A stretch of DNA of 64,000 bases, taken from NCBI GenBank assembly GCA_045580305.1, contig JAZNNQ010000036.1, forward strand, positions 24,580-88,579. Reading direction: 5' to 3'. The notes beneath the pieces were generated by a model. That model saw nothing but the letters and a program-made list of their open reading frames with translations. It was not told the DNA's origin and did no database searches. The stretch's first letter is position 1, and every line of letters begins with the position of its first letter. Origin of the DNA: RGIG7332 sp045580305. Lineage in GTDB: Bacteria; Bacillota; Clostridia; Oscillospirales; JAAYXM01. A program made the translations under genes and the position numbers. Shown here piece after piece: positions 50,587-60,760 of the stretch.

Positions 50587-53500
50587 TTACTGTGCGTCGT
50601 CGGGAACAACTACTTCTTCAAAATCGTGATAGCGTGCCATACCTGAACCGGCAGGGATAAGCTTACCGATAATGACATTCTCCTTAAGACCGAGAAGCGG
50701 GTCAATTTTACCCTTGATAGCCGCCTCGGTAAGAACACGAGTTGTCTCCTGGAAGGATGCTGCAGAGAGGAAGGAATCGGTTGCAAGAGAAGCCTTGGTA
50801 ATACCTAAAAGGACAGGTATAATTGTAGCTTCAACAAGGTTTTCACCATTTGCAACACGCTCACGGATCTTCTCGTTTGCTTCCTCAACCTCAAGAACAT
50901 CTACCATTGCACCGGAGAGAAGCTCGGTATCGCCCGGCTCATCAACGCGAACCTTGCGGAGCATCTGACGAACAATAACCTCGATATGGCGGTCATTGAT
51001 ATCAACACCCTGCTGACGGTAAACACGCTGTACCTCGCGGATAAGGTAGTTCTGTACAGCGGAAACGCCGAGAATTCTGAGTACATCATGGGGGTTGAGT
51101 GCACCCTCTGTAAGCTCGTCACCGGCAACAATTTCCTGACCGTCCTTGACCTTGATAGTTGCACCAAAGGGGATCGGATAGTTTGCAGCCTCACCGGTCT
51201 TATCGTTGGTGACAACAACGGTACGAGGAGCATTCTTCTTGATCTCATCGAAGCTGACCTTACCTGAAATCTCAGCAAGTATAGCCATCTTCTTGGGCTT
51301 TCTGCCCTCGAAAAGTTCTTCAACTCGGGGAAGACCCTGGGTAATATCGTCACCTGCGACACCACCGGTATGGAAGGTACGCATTGTAAGCTGGGTACCC
51401 GGCTCACCGATAGACTGTGCAGCGATGATACCAACGGATTCACCGATATTAACCGGACCGGAGGAAGCAAGGTTTGCACCATAACACTTGGAGCAGACAC
51501 CATACTTCGCACGGCACTTGAGGGTAGAACGAATTTTAATGCGCTCGATACCTGCGCCGATAATCTTAGCAGCGTCCTCGCCATCCATAAGCTTATCATT
51601 GGAAACAAGAACCTCGCCGGTCTTGGGGTCAATAGCATCTTCAACAAGATAGCGGCCGATTAAGCGATCCTTGAAGGGCTCGATAACCTGGTTGCCGTCC
51701 TTGATCTCGTAAACCTCGATACCGTCGTGTGCACCACAGTCATGCTCACGAATGATGACATCCTGGGATACATCAACAAGACGACGGGTAAGGTAACCTG
51801 AGTCCGCAGTACGGAGCGCGGTATCAGCAAGACCCTTACGCGCACCACGGGATGAAATGAAGTATTCAAGAACTGAAAGGCCTTCACGGAAGTTAGCCTT
51901 GATCGGAATCTCGATTGTCTTACCTGCAGTGTTAGCCATAAGACCACGCATACCTGCAAGCTGACGGATCTGGTTCATAGAACCACGCGCACCGGAGTGA
52001 GCCATCATATAGATCGGGTTGAAGCGGTCAAGAGAATTCTCAAGGGCGTTTGTAACATCCTTGGTTGTCTTTGTCCATTCATCGATAACTAAGTTATAAC
52101 GCTCGTCATCGGTAATGAAGCCCATCTTGAACTGCTGCTCGATCTTGGTGATGTTGTCCTCAGATGCCTTGATATATTCGTACTTCTCCTTCGGGATAAC
52201 CATATCGGAAACCGAGATGGTAATAGCACCCTGGGTGGAGTACTTATAGCCTAAAGCCTTTAAGCGGTCAAGAAGCTCTGCGGTCTGGGTAAAGCCGTGC
52301 TTCTCGATGGACTTGGCAATGATCTTACCGAGCTCTTTCTTGGTAACAAGGAAGTTAACCTCAAGGTCAAGCTCGTGTGCGGGGTCACTTCTGTCAACAA
52401 AGCCTAAATCCTGGGGGATCGGCTCGTTGAAGATAAGACGACCTGCGGTACAATCTACAATTCCGCTCTTCATAACGCCGTTAACCTCGCGGGTTATACG
52501 CATCTTGATAGGAGCGTGGAGGCCGATTACCTTCTCATTAAGAGCAAGAATAACCTCGTCCATATTTGCAAATATCTTGCCTGTACCCGGCTCCTCACGC
52601 TCGATTGTGAGGTAGTAGGAACCGAGAACCATATCCTGAGACGGAACGGTAACAGGATTACCATCCTGAGGCTTTAACAGGTTGTTAGCGGAGAGCATAA
52701 GGAAGCGAGCTTCAGCCTGCGCCTCAGCAGAAAGCGGTACATGGACCGCCATCTGGTCACCGTCGAAGTCCGCATTGTACGCGGTACAAACCAGCGGATG
52801 TAAGCGGATTGCGCGACCTTCAACAAGTACCGGCTCGAACGCCTGGATACCAAGTCTGTGAAGTGTAGGTGCACGGTTAAGAAGAACCGGATGGTCCTTG
52901 ATAACCGACTCTAAAGCGTCCCAAACCTCGTGTTTCTGGCGCTCTACCATCTTCTTTGCACTCTTGATATTATTTGCGTGACCGTCCTCAACAAGCTTCT
53001 TCATAACGAAGGGCTTGAACAGCTCGAGAGCCATTTCCTTCGGAAGACCACACTGGTAGATCTTAAGATCAGGGCCGACAACGATAACAGAACGGCCTGA
53101 ATAGTCAACACGCTTACCGAGAAGGTTCTGACGGAAACGACCCTGCTTACCCTTAAGCATATCGGAAAGAGACTTGAGGGCGCGGTTATTAGGACCGGTG
53201 ACCGGTCTGCCGCGACGACCATTGTCGATAAGAGCATCCACCGCTTCCTGAAGCATACGCTTCTCGTTGCGGACGATGATATCAGGTGCCTTGAGGTCAA
53301 GTAATCTCTTTAAGCGGTTGTTACGGTTGATTACACGACGATAAAGGTCATTTAAGTCACTTGTAGCGAAGCGACCACCGTCAAGCTGAACCATCGGGCG
53401 AATTTCCGGCGGAATAACCGGAAGAATTGTCATAATCATCCACTCAGGACGGTTGCCGGATAAGCGGAACGCTTCAACAACCTCTAAGCGCTTTACAATT

Positions 53501-54111
53501 CTGACTTTCTTCTGACCGGTAGCATCGCGCAGCTCGTCACGAAGTTCCTTGGAAAGTGCATCTAAATCCATCTCAGCAAGAAGCTCATAAACAGCTTCTG
53601 CACCCATACCTGCACGGAAATCATCCTCGTACTTAACCTTGTAATCGCGATACTCTTTTTCAGAGAGAATTTGCTTCTTTGTAAGCGGAGTATTGCCCGG
53701 ATCAATTACGATATAGGATGCGAAATAGAGCACCTTTTCCAAAAGACGGGGTGACATATCAAGGATAAGGCCCATACGGGACGGAATACCCTTAAAATAC
53801 CAGATATGTGATACCGGTGTTGCAAGATCGATATGACCCATACGCTCACGGCGAACCTTAGCCTTGGTAACCTCAACGCCGCAGCGGTCACAAATCTTGC
53901 CTTTATAACGAATTTTCTTATACTTACCGCAATGACACTCCCAGTCCTTCATCGGGCCAAAGATGCGCTCGCAGAAAAGGCCGTCCTTTTCAGGCTTGAG
54001 TGTTCTATAATTTATGGTCTCCGGCTTTTTTACTTCGCCGTGGCTCCACTCGCGGATCATATCCGGAGATGCCAGACCGATTTTAATTGCTTCGAAGGTA
54101 GTATAACTCAT
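50587..54111 (-). CDS. rpoC: RNA polymerase beta' subunit
   Basis: An about 1174-residue subunit carrying the active-site motif NADFDGDQ, the N-terminal zinc site (CHCGKYKK, CDRCG) and the second zinc site (CRAKYGVCSKCYG). I choose ATG 54111 (MSYTTFEAIKIGLASP); an in-frame TTG at 54120 is closer to GGAAGG. It follows rpoB by about 34-45 bases in one operon and ends at a terminator. Ordinary for the phylum. Confidence 0.97.
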   Translation of the reverse strand: MSYTTFEAIKIGLASPDMIREWSHGEVKKPETINYRTLKPEKDGLFCERIFGPMKDWECHCGKYKKIRYKGKICDRCGVEVTKAKVRRERMGHIDLATPVSHIWYFKGIPSRMGLILDMSPRLLEKVLYFASYIVIDPGNTPLTKKQILSEKEYRDYKVKYEDDFRAGMGAEAVYELLAEMDLDALSKELRDELRDATGQKKVRIVKRLEVVEAFRLSGNRPEWMIMTILPVIPPEIRPMVQLDGGRFATSDLNDLYRRVINRNNRLKRLLDLKAPDIIVRNEKRMLQEAVDALIDNGRRGRPVTGPNNRALKSLSDMLKGKQGRFRQNLLGKRVDYSGRSVIVVGPDLKIYQCGLPKEMALELFKPFVMKKLVEDGHANNIKSAKKMVERQKHEVWDALESVIKDHPVLLNRAPTLHRLGIQAFEPVLVEGRAIRLHPLVCTAYNADFDGDQMAVHVPLSAEAQAEARFLMLSANNLLKPQDGNPVTVPSQDMVLGSYYLTIEREEPGTGKIFANMDEVILALNEKVIGLHAPIKMRITREVNGVMKSGIVDCTAGRLIFNEPIPQDLGFVDRSDPAHELDLEVNFLVTKKELGKIIAKSIEKHGFTQTAELLDRLKALGYKYSTQGAITISVSDMVIPKEKYEYIKASEDNITKIEQQFKMGFITDDERYNLVIDEWTKTTKDVTNALENSLDRFNPIYMMAHSGARGSMNQIRQLAGMRGLMANTAGKTIEIPIKANFREGLSVLEYFISSRGARKGLADTALRTADSGYLTRRLVDVSQDVIIREHDCGAHDGIEVYEIKDGNQVIEPFKDRLIGRYLVEDAIDPKTGEVLVSNDKLMDGEDAAKIIGAGIERIKIRSTLKCRAKYGVCSKCYGANLASSGPVNIGESVGIIAAQSIGEPGTQLTMRTFHTGGVAGDDITQGLPRVEELFEGRKPKKMAILAEISGKVSFDEIKKNAPRTVVVTNDKTGEAANYPIPFGATIKVKDGQEIVAGDELTEGALNPHDVLRILGVSAVQNYLIREVQRVYRQQGVDINDRHIEVIVRQMLRKVRVDEPGDTELLSGAMVDVLEVEEANEKIRERVANGENLVEATIIPVLLGITKASLATDSFLSAASFQETTRVLTEAAIKGKIDPLLGLKENVIIGKLIPAGSGMARYHDFEEVVVPDDAQ

Positions 54112-54154
54112 AATCTGCAAAATCCTTCCTTCTTAAATTTTGTATCCAAACTGA

Positions 54155-57100
54155 TTAGTCATCAGAATCCTGGAAAATATCCGCATCGTCTTCGCCAAAT
54201 GCATCATCACCGAACTCGCTATCATCTGCGAAGCCGTCATCTACCGGCTCAACCTCGTCATCGGCATCATCCATAGTATAGCCTGCGCTATCAAGGTCAG
54301 TGTCCATAACATAGGTCTCTTCATCGCGATGGAATTTAGCAAATACATCTTCATCATCTTCGTCACGAAGTTCGATCTCTTCCATATTCTTATCAAGAAC
54401 ACGGACATCAAGACAGAGTGACTGAAGTTCTTTGACAAGTACCTTAAAGGATTCCGGAACACCCGGCTTGGGAACATTGTGGCCCTTAACGATTGCCTCA
54501 TAGGTCTTGACACGACCCACAACATCGTCAGACTTAACGGTGAGGATTTCCTGTAAGGTGTACGCTGCACCATAAGCCTCAAGAGCCCAAACCTCCATCT
54601 CACCAAAACGCTGACCGCCGAACTGTGCCTTACCACCCAGCGGCTGCTGTGTAACAAGTGAGTAAGGACCGGTTGAACGGGCGTGCATCTTGTCGTCAAC
54701 CAAGTGATGGAGCTTTAAGAAGTATACATAACCAACAGTAACCTTGTTGTCAAACGGGAGACCTGTTCGTCCGTCACGGAGCCAGCTCTTACCGTCCTTT
54801 TCAAGGCCTGCCTTAATAAGTGTCTGCTCGATATCCTCCTCGTTTGCACCGTCGAATACCGGGGTTGCAACCTTCCAGCCGAGAGCTTTTGCTGCATATC
54901 CTAGATGCACCTCTAAAACCTGGCCTATGTTCATTCGAGAAGGTACGCCAAGGGGGTTAAGAACGATATCAAGAGGAGTACCATCAGGTAAGTACGGCAT
55001 ATCCTCCTGAGGCAGAATACGGGAAACGACACCCTTGTTACCGTGGCGACCCGCCATCTTATCACCGACAGAAATCTTACGCTTTCTTGCGATGTAGCAG
55101 CGAACAACCATATTAACGCCCGGGCTTAACTCGTCACCATTCTGACGGGTAAATACCTTAACATCAACGATGATACCGCTCTCACCATGGGGTACACGGA
55201 GAGAGGTGTCGCGAACCTCGCGTGCCTTTTCACCGAAGATCGCACGAAGTAAGCGCTCTTCAGCGGTAAGCTCGGTCTCACCCTTAGGTGTAACCTTACC
55301 GACAAGGATATCGCCGGCTCTTACCTCAGCACCGATGCGGATAATACCGCGCTCGTCAAGGTCACGAAGCGCATCGTCGCCAACATTGGGGATATCACGG
55401 GTAATTTCTTCACAACCGAGCTTTGTATCACGAGCTTCGGTCTCATATTCTTCAATGTGGATTGAGGAGAAAACATCATCCTTGACAAGGCGCTCATTCA
55501 AGAGGATAGCATCCTCGTAGTTATAACCTTCCCAGGTCATAAAGCCGATGAGAACATTCTTACCTAAGGAAATTTCACCGTTGCAAGTGGACGGGCCGTC
55601 TGCAAGTACAGAATCCTTGGTAACTCTCTCACCAACCTTAACGATCGGGTGCTGGTTGATACAAGTGCCCTGGTTGGAGCGCATAAACTTGGTAATCTTA
55701 TGGTCGCGGATCTCGCCATCGTCGTACTTGACGGTGACAACATCAGCGCTGACTCTGGTAACGACACCGTCACCGTCAGCAAGCTCACAAACGCCGGAGT
55801 CAACAGCAGCCTTGTACTCCATACCGGTAGCAACGATCGGCTGCTCAGGCTTAACAAGCGGTACAGCCTGACGCTGCATGTTAGAGCCCATGAGTGCACG
55901 GTTCGCGTCATCGTTCTCAAGGAACGGGATCATCGCGGTAGCAATGGAAACCATCATTCGGGGAGAAACATCGATATAGTCAACGCGAGCGCGATCAACC
56001 TCGATAATTTCAGCTCGCATACGGCAGGTAATACGCTCATTCTTGAGGCATCCGTTCTCGTCGAGCGGCTCACTTGCCTGAGCGACGATATACTGATCCT
56101 CAATATCTGCTGTCATATACTCGACAATATCAGTTACCTTACCGGTCTCCTTGTCGATCTTTCTGTAAGGTGCTTCAATGAAGCCATACTCATTGATCTG
56201 ACCGAAGGATGCAAGGTACGAAATAAGACCAATGTTCGGACCTTCAGGGGTCTCGATCGGGCAGAGACGGCCATAATGGCTGTAGTGAACATCTCGCACC
56301 TCAAAGGATGCACGCTCACGGGAAAGACCGCCCGGACCAAGAGCTGACATACGACGCTTGTGTGTAAGCTCAGCTAAGGGGTTGGTCTGATCCATAAACT
56401 GAGAAAGGGGTGATGAGCCGAAGAACTCCTTGATTGCAGCGGTAACCGGGCGGATATTGATAAGGGACTGCGGAGTAACCACATCAAGATCCTGGATGGT
56501 CATACGCTCGCGGATAACGCGCTCCATACGGGCAAAACCGATACGGAACTGGTTCTGTAAAAGCTCACCTACACAACGGAGACGACGGTTGCCGAGATGG
56601 TCGATATCATCATCGGTACCCACACCGTGTGCAAGACAATTTAAGTAGTTAATAGATGCAAAAATATCATCTATAATGATGTGCTTGGGGATAAGCTCGT
56701 CAATGCGGAGAGCCATCTGCTCTAAAAGCTCCTCACCCTCGTAGGAGGATAAAAGCTCATTTAAAACGCTGAAACGAACCTTTTCGGTAATGCCAAGCTT
56801 TTCCTTGGGGTCAAAGTCAACGAAATCAGCCATATCAACCATTCCGTTGCCGAACACCTTGACAGCCTGACCGTCAATGTCTAAAACAACCTCATTTACG
56901 CCCAGACGAGCAAGCTCCTGCGCGCGCTCACGAGTGAGGATTTCACCCGGCTCGGCAATAATCTCACCTGTGCGGGGGTCAACAACCGGATTTAAAAGCT
57001 GCTTTCCGGCAATTCTGGTTGCGATGTTTAATTTCTTATTATATTTATAGCGACCTACATTGGAAAGGTCATAACGACGCGCATCAAAGAACAAGTTATT

Positions 57101-57862
57101 GATAAGGGTGCGAGCACCGTCGACGGTAGCCGGTTCACCCGGACGGAGACGCTTGTAGATCTCGATGAGTGCACTGTCCTGATCGGTAGAAGTGTCCTTT
57201 TCGAGGGTTGCGACAATGCGCTCGTCCTCACCAAATAACTCCTTGATTTGCTCATTGGTAGCAACACCGAGAGCACGGATAAAGGTGGTTACCGGTAACT
57301 TTCTGTTTTTATCAATACGGATATAGAAAATATCACTTAAATCGGTCTCGTACTCAAGCCATGCACCGCGGTACGGAATAACAGTTGCCGCATATATAGC
57401 AGAGCCGGACTTATCTCTTCTTGCTTCATAATAAATGCCCGGAGAACGAACGAGCTGAGAAACAATAACACGCTCAGCACCGTTAATGATAAAGGTGCCT
57501 GTCTTTGTCATTATGGGGAAATCACCCATAAAGATTTCCTGCTCTTTAATCTCCTCGGTTTCCTTATTGCGGAGGCGAACCTTGACCTTTAAGGGCGCAG
57601 CATATGTTGCATCTCTTTCCTTACATTCCTTAACGGTGTATTTCGGAGTTTCCTCCAAAACATAGTCCATAAAGGAAAGCTCCAGATTTCCGGAGTAGTC
57701 GGAAATAGTGTCAACATCATTGAAGACCTCTTTCAGACCTGTTTCGAGGAACCACTTGTAAGAATCCTTTTGGACCTTAATAAGATTCGGCATCTCCAAA
57801 ATCTCATTCAGTCTGGCAAAGCTCTTACGCACGGTTCTTCCGTATTGGACATCTCTTACCAT
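54155..57862 (-). CDS. rpoB: RNA polymerase beta subunit
   Basis: A 1235-residue subunit. GSSPLSQFMDQTNPLAELTH and KRRMSALGPGG mark the rifampicin-binding region with no unusual residue noticed. GNKGVVSRILPQEDMPY is present. The C-terminus is a long acidic tail with many Asp/Glu, more than is usual. Promoter about 165 bases upstream. Confidence 0.97.
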   Translation of the reverse strand: MVRDVQYGRTVRKSFARLNEILEMPNLIKVQKDSYKWFLETGLKEVFNDVDTISDYSGNLELSFMDYVLEETPKYTVKECKERDATYAAPLKVKVRLRNKETEEIKEQEIFMGDFPIMTKTGTFIINGAERVIVSQLVRSPGIYYEARRDKSGSAIYAATVIPYRGAWLEYETDLSDIFYIRIDKNRKLPVTTFIRALGVATNEQIKELFGEDERIVATLEKDTSTDQDSALIEIYKRLRPGEPATVDGARTLINNLFFDARRYDLSNVGRYKYNKKLNIATRIAGKQLLNPVVDPRTGEIIAEPGEILTRERAQELARLGVNEVVLDIDGQAVKVFGNGMVDMADFVDFDPKEKLGITEKVRFSVLNELLSSYEGEELLEQMALRIDELIPKHIIIDDIFASINYLNCLAHGVGTDDDIDHLGNRRLRCVGELLQNQFRIGFARMERVIRERMTIQDLDVVTPQSLINIRPVTAAIKEFFGSSPLSQFMDQTNPLAELTHKRRMSALGPGGLSRERASFEVRDVHYSHYGRLCPIETPEGPNIGLISYLASFGQINEYGFIEAPYRKIDKETGKVTDIVEYMTADIEDQYIVAQASEPLDENGCLKNERITCRMRAEIIEVDRARVDYIDVSPRMMVSIATAMIPFLENDDANRALMGSNMQRQAVPLVKPEQPIVATGMEYKAAVDSGVCELADGDGVVTRVSADVVTVKYDDGEIRDHKITKFMRSNQGTCINQHPIVKVGERVTKDSVLADGPSTCNGEISLGKNVLIGFMTWEGYNYEDAILLNERLVKDDVFSSIHIEEYETEARDTKLGCEEITRDIPNVGDDALRDLDERGIIRIGAEVRAGDILVGKVTPKGETELTAEERLLRAIFGEKAREVRDTSLRVPHGESGIIVDVKVFTRQNGDELSPGVNMVVRCYIARKRKISVGDKMAGRHGNKGVVSRILPQEDMPYLPDGTPLDIVLNPLGVPSRMNIGQVLEVHLGYAAKALGWKVATPVFDGANEEDIEQTLIKAGLEKDGKSWLRDGRTGLPFDNKVTVGYVYFLKLHHLVDDKMHARSTGPYSLVTQQPLGGKAQFGGQRFGEMEVWALEAYGAAYTLQEILTVKSDDVVGRVKTYEAIVKGHNVPKPGVPESFKVLVKELQSLCLDVRVLDKNMEEIELRDEDDEDVFAKFHRDEETYVMDTDLDSAGYTMDDADDEVEPVDDGFADDSEFGDDAFGEDDADIFQDSDD

Positions 57863-57949
57863 TAGATTATCACTCCCGTATCGTAGTAGTATGTGCCGTG
57901 TCGTTTTCTGACACGCCCGGGTCTGTTGGCTTTTTTACTTGGTGTTTTC

Positions 57950-58137
57950 TTGCCTTTTCTGCGCAACTCATGTTATAATGAATTGCAAAAATAGCGCTAC
58001 GAAGGCACTATAATTTAGACTATCATTGTAACATTTTAAGCTTCGCTTGTCAAGGCGAAGCTTTTATTTTGTTAATTTTAGCCAATAACAAACGCTCGTT
58101 TTTATGTATACTGCATAAAAATGAGCGTTTTTTTATA
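57950..58137 (+). ncRNA. possible divergent RNA opposite the rpoB promoter
   Basis: On the plus strand TTGCCT (57950-57955), 18 bases, TATAAT (57974-57979) could start an RNA at about 57986. It would meet two terminator hairpins: AAGCTTCGC / GCGAAGCTT (58038-58063) with TTTTATTTT, and AACGCTCGTTTTTATG / CATAAAAATGAGCGTT (58091-58129) with a T run. No gene precedes them on this strand. Product 80 or 150 bases. Confidence 0.4.
58025..58053 (-). promoter_or_regulatory. rpoB: promoter of rpoBC
   Basis: Minus-strand TTGACA (plus 58048-58053), 17 bases, TACAAT (plus 58025-58030). The -35 lies in the loop of the plus-strand hairpin at 58038-58063. Confidence 0.85.
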
Positions 58138-58240
58138 TTAAATATGCATTTTCTCTCTCCTTTTCCCGCCCTAAATCTCGCATATCCTTGTCCCCCGGCG
58201 CATAAATATCTAAGTATCTAAAGGGAAAGGAAAAGATACG

Positions 58241-60748
58241 ATGCATAAAGGATTATCCGAGGTTGATGCGCGCCGACTTTTAAAGGAGTATGGTGAGAAC
58301 AGAATAAAAAACAAGAAAAAAAGCAGTGCCTTCAAATTGTTCGTGGGACAATTTCAGGATGCGCTTATTATAATCTTACTTATTTCAACGCTGATTTCCC
58401 TTACAATGGGTGAATTCGTTGAGGCGATAACCATTTCTTCGATAGTTGTTCTAAATGCTCTCTTAGGCTTTATTCAAGAATTCAAGACCGAGAAGACCCT
58501 TGAAAAATTAGGCGCACTTGTTTCCCCTTCGGCAACGGTTGTCCGTGACGGTGCAACTCGCGAAATAGAAGTCACCCTAATCGTTCCCGGTGATATTGTA
58601 AAGTTAGAGGCTGGTGATAGCATCCCCGCAGACGGCGAGGTGCTCACCTGTGCTTCCCTATCAGTGGATGAGTCTATGCTGAGCGGCGAGTCACTTGGCG
58701 TTGATAAAAAAATAGGCGATGCAGTATATATGGGCACTTGTGTATCAGCAGGTGTGGCAACCATTAGTATTACAAGAACCGGCGAGGCGACGGAAATGGG
58801 TAAAATCGCCGGACTTATTGACGGAATCGAGGTTTCAGCCACACCTCTGCAAAAACGCCTTGCACAGCTCAGCAAATATATCGGCATCGGCGCGCTCCTC
58901 ATTTGCGCGGTTGTTGCCATCACCGGCATTTTGCGTGGTGAGGAAATTTTAGATATGCTGCTCACGGGAATTTCGCTGTCGGTTGCCGCGGTACCCGAGG
59001 GACTGCCTGCCATTGTTACCATTGCCCTCGCCCTCTCGATAAACCGTATGGTAAAGCGCTGCGCACTGTGTCGCAAACTTCACGCGGTGGAAACCTTGGG
59101 CTGCGCTGATATTATTTGCTCCGACAAGACCGGAACTCTAACCGAAAACAAAATGACCGTGTTATCCCTGGCTCTGCCCGAAAAAATAATCGATACAGAC
59201 AACATTAAAAGCGCCAAGAATATGCAAACTCAGCTTATTTTGAACGCGGCGGTGCTTTGCAATAACGCCACCTTGTCGTATAAACGAAAAAAACCGGTTG
59301 TCCTTGGCGAGGCGACCGAGTGTGCACTTCTGTTATTTGCGGAAAAAGCAGGTGTCTTGCGAAAAAATCTGCCACACACCATATGCGGTGAACTGCCCTT
59401 CGACTCACAGCGGAAAATGATGTCGGTACTGACACAAAAAGACGGGTCATACCGCACCTATTCAAAAGGCGCGCCCGATGTACTTCTCTCAAAATGCACA
59501 CATTTTATGTCGGCGGGCGGTGTTCGCGAGTTAACCGACACGGTAAGACGAAGAATACTCTCTCAAAACGAAAAAATGGCGCGGGATGCGCTCAGAGTTT
59601 TAGCTTTTGCTTACCGCGAGGATGTGCTCGAGGAAAATGGCCTTATTTTCTTGGGTCTTATGGGACTTCTCGACCCGCCGCGGCGAGAGGCATACAATGC
59701 TGTCAAAAAATGCAAAAGTGCGGGAATTCGCCCGATTATGATTACCGGTGACCACGGACTTACCGCTCGCGCAATCGCTGAAAAGGTGGGTATTTTCAGC
59801 ATGGGCGACCGTGTGGTTACGGGTAGTGAGCTTGACAAATTAGATGACGATGCACTTTCCCGTCTGCTACCGAGCATTTCGGTCTTTGCCCGCGTTACAC
59901 CTGCTCACAAGTTGAGGATCGTTCGCGCCCTTAAGGCGCAGGGTCATATTGTGGCTATGACCGGCGACGGCGTGAATGACGCGCCCGCAATCAAGGAGGC
60001 GGATATCGGCGTTTCAATGGGAATTACCGGTACGGATGTGACAAAGTCCGCCGCGGATGTAATATTACTGGACGATAATTTCGCAACCTTGGTCAGTGCG
60101 GTCGAGGAGGGCCGCGTTATTTACCAAAATATACGAAAATTCATACGCTACCTGCTCTCCTGCAATATCGGCGAGGTGGTGACTATGTTTTTCGCTATGC
60201 TGTTAGGTCTGCCCGTACCCTTAATACCAATACAGATTTTACTTATTAATCTCGTTACCGATGGACTGCCTGCAATTGCTCTTAGCTTAGAGCCGGCAGA
60301 TGGCGGTGTTATGAAAACGCCACCGAGGGGTGCAAATGAGTCTGTATTTTCAAACGGGCTGCTTGCAACTATTTGTGTGCGAGGACTTCTTATTGGGCTT
60401 ACCACTCTTGCGGTCTTCTATATTCTGTATGTAAAACACGGCGATTTATCACTCGCCCGTACCGGCGCTCTTTTAACTCTTACCTTGACACAACTTATAC
60501 ATGTTTTTGAATGTAAAAGTGAGCGCAAAAGTTTATTCTCCGTTTCCTTCTTTAATAATAAGTCCCTTCTGCTTTCAGCGCTGGCCTCGGTATTTTTTAT
60601 GTATTTAGTGGTTTACACACCATTTTTCTCTAAAATTTTCCAGGCTGTCCCCTTGGGCGGTGCTGATATTTTGGTTGTTTTCGGCTTTTGTTTGCTCGTG
60701 CCGGTTGTATCGGGAATATTTTTACATTTTAAAAGGCAGAGAGGTTAA
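58241..60748 (+). CDS. P-type calcium-transporting ATPase (SERCA-like)
   Basis: An 835-residue type II P-ATPase. Motifs: LSGES (148-151), VAAVPEGLPA (248-257) in segment 4, phosphorylated D295 in CSDKTGTLTENKM, MTGDGVNDAPA, and a C-terminal four-segment bundle. VPEGLPA is typical of Ca2+ pumps and of some bacterial cation pumps; ion specificity cannot be confirmed here. Start ATG after GGAAAGG. Confidence 0.92.
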   Translation: MHKGLSEVDARRLLKEYGENRIKNKKKSSAFKLFVGQFQDALIIILLISTLISLTMGEFVEAITISSIVVLNALLGFIQEFKTEKTLEKLGALVSPSATVVRDGATREIEVTLIVPGDIVKLEAGDSIPADGEVLTCASLSVDESMLSGESLGVDKKIGDAVYMGTCVSAGVATISITRTGEATEMGKIAGLIDGIEVSATPLQKRLAQLSKYIGIGALLICAVVAITGILRGEEILDMLLTGISLSVAAVPEGLPAIVTIALALSINRMVKRCALCRKLHAVETLGCADIICSDKTGTLTENKMTVLSLALPEKIIDTDNIKSAKNMQTQLILNAAVLCNNATLSYKRKKPVVLGEATECALLLFAEKAGVLRKNLPHTICGELPFDSQRKMMSVLTQKDGSYRTYSKGAPDVLLSKCTHFMSAGGVRELTDTVRRRILSQNEKMARDALRVLAFAYREDVLEENGLIFLGLMGLLDPPRREAYNAVKKCKSAGIRPIMITGDHGLTARAIAEKVGIFSMGDRVVTGSELDKLDDDALSRLLPSISVFARVTPAHKLRIVRALKAQGHIVAMTGDGVNDAPAIKEADIGVSMGITGTDVTKSAADVILLDDNFATLVSAVEEGRVIYQNIRKFIRYLLSCNIGEVVTMFFAMLLGLPVPLIPIQILLINLVTDGLPAIALSLEPADGGVMKTPPRGANESVFSNGLLATICVRGLLIGLTTLAVFYILYVKHGDLSLARTGALLTLTLTQLIHVFECKSERKSLFSVSFFNNKSLLLSALASVFFMYLVVYTPFFSKIFQAVPLGGADILVVFGFCLLVPVVSGIFLHFKRQRG

Positions 60749-60760
60749 TCCTCTCTGCCT
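60734..60760 (-). terminator. terminator-like hairpin between the ATPase and PstS-like genes
   Basis: Stem AGGCAGAGAGG / CCTCTCTGCCT, loop TTAAT, overlapping the two convergent stop codons. The T run (TTTT) is on the minus strand. Confidence 0.55.

Noticed and set aside
55649..56347. 232-codon plus-strand open frame
   Set aside because: Antisense to rpoB in a conserved region; no independent coding sign.
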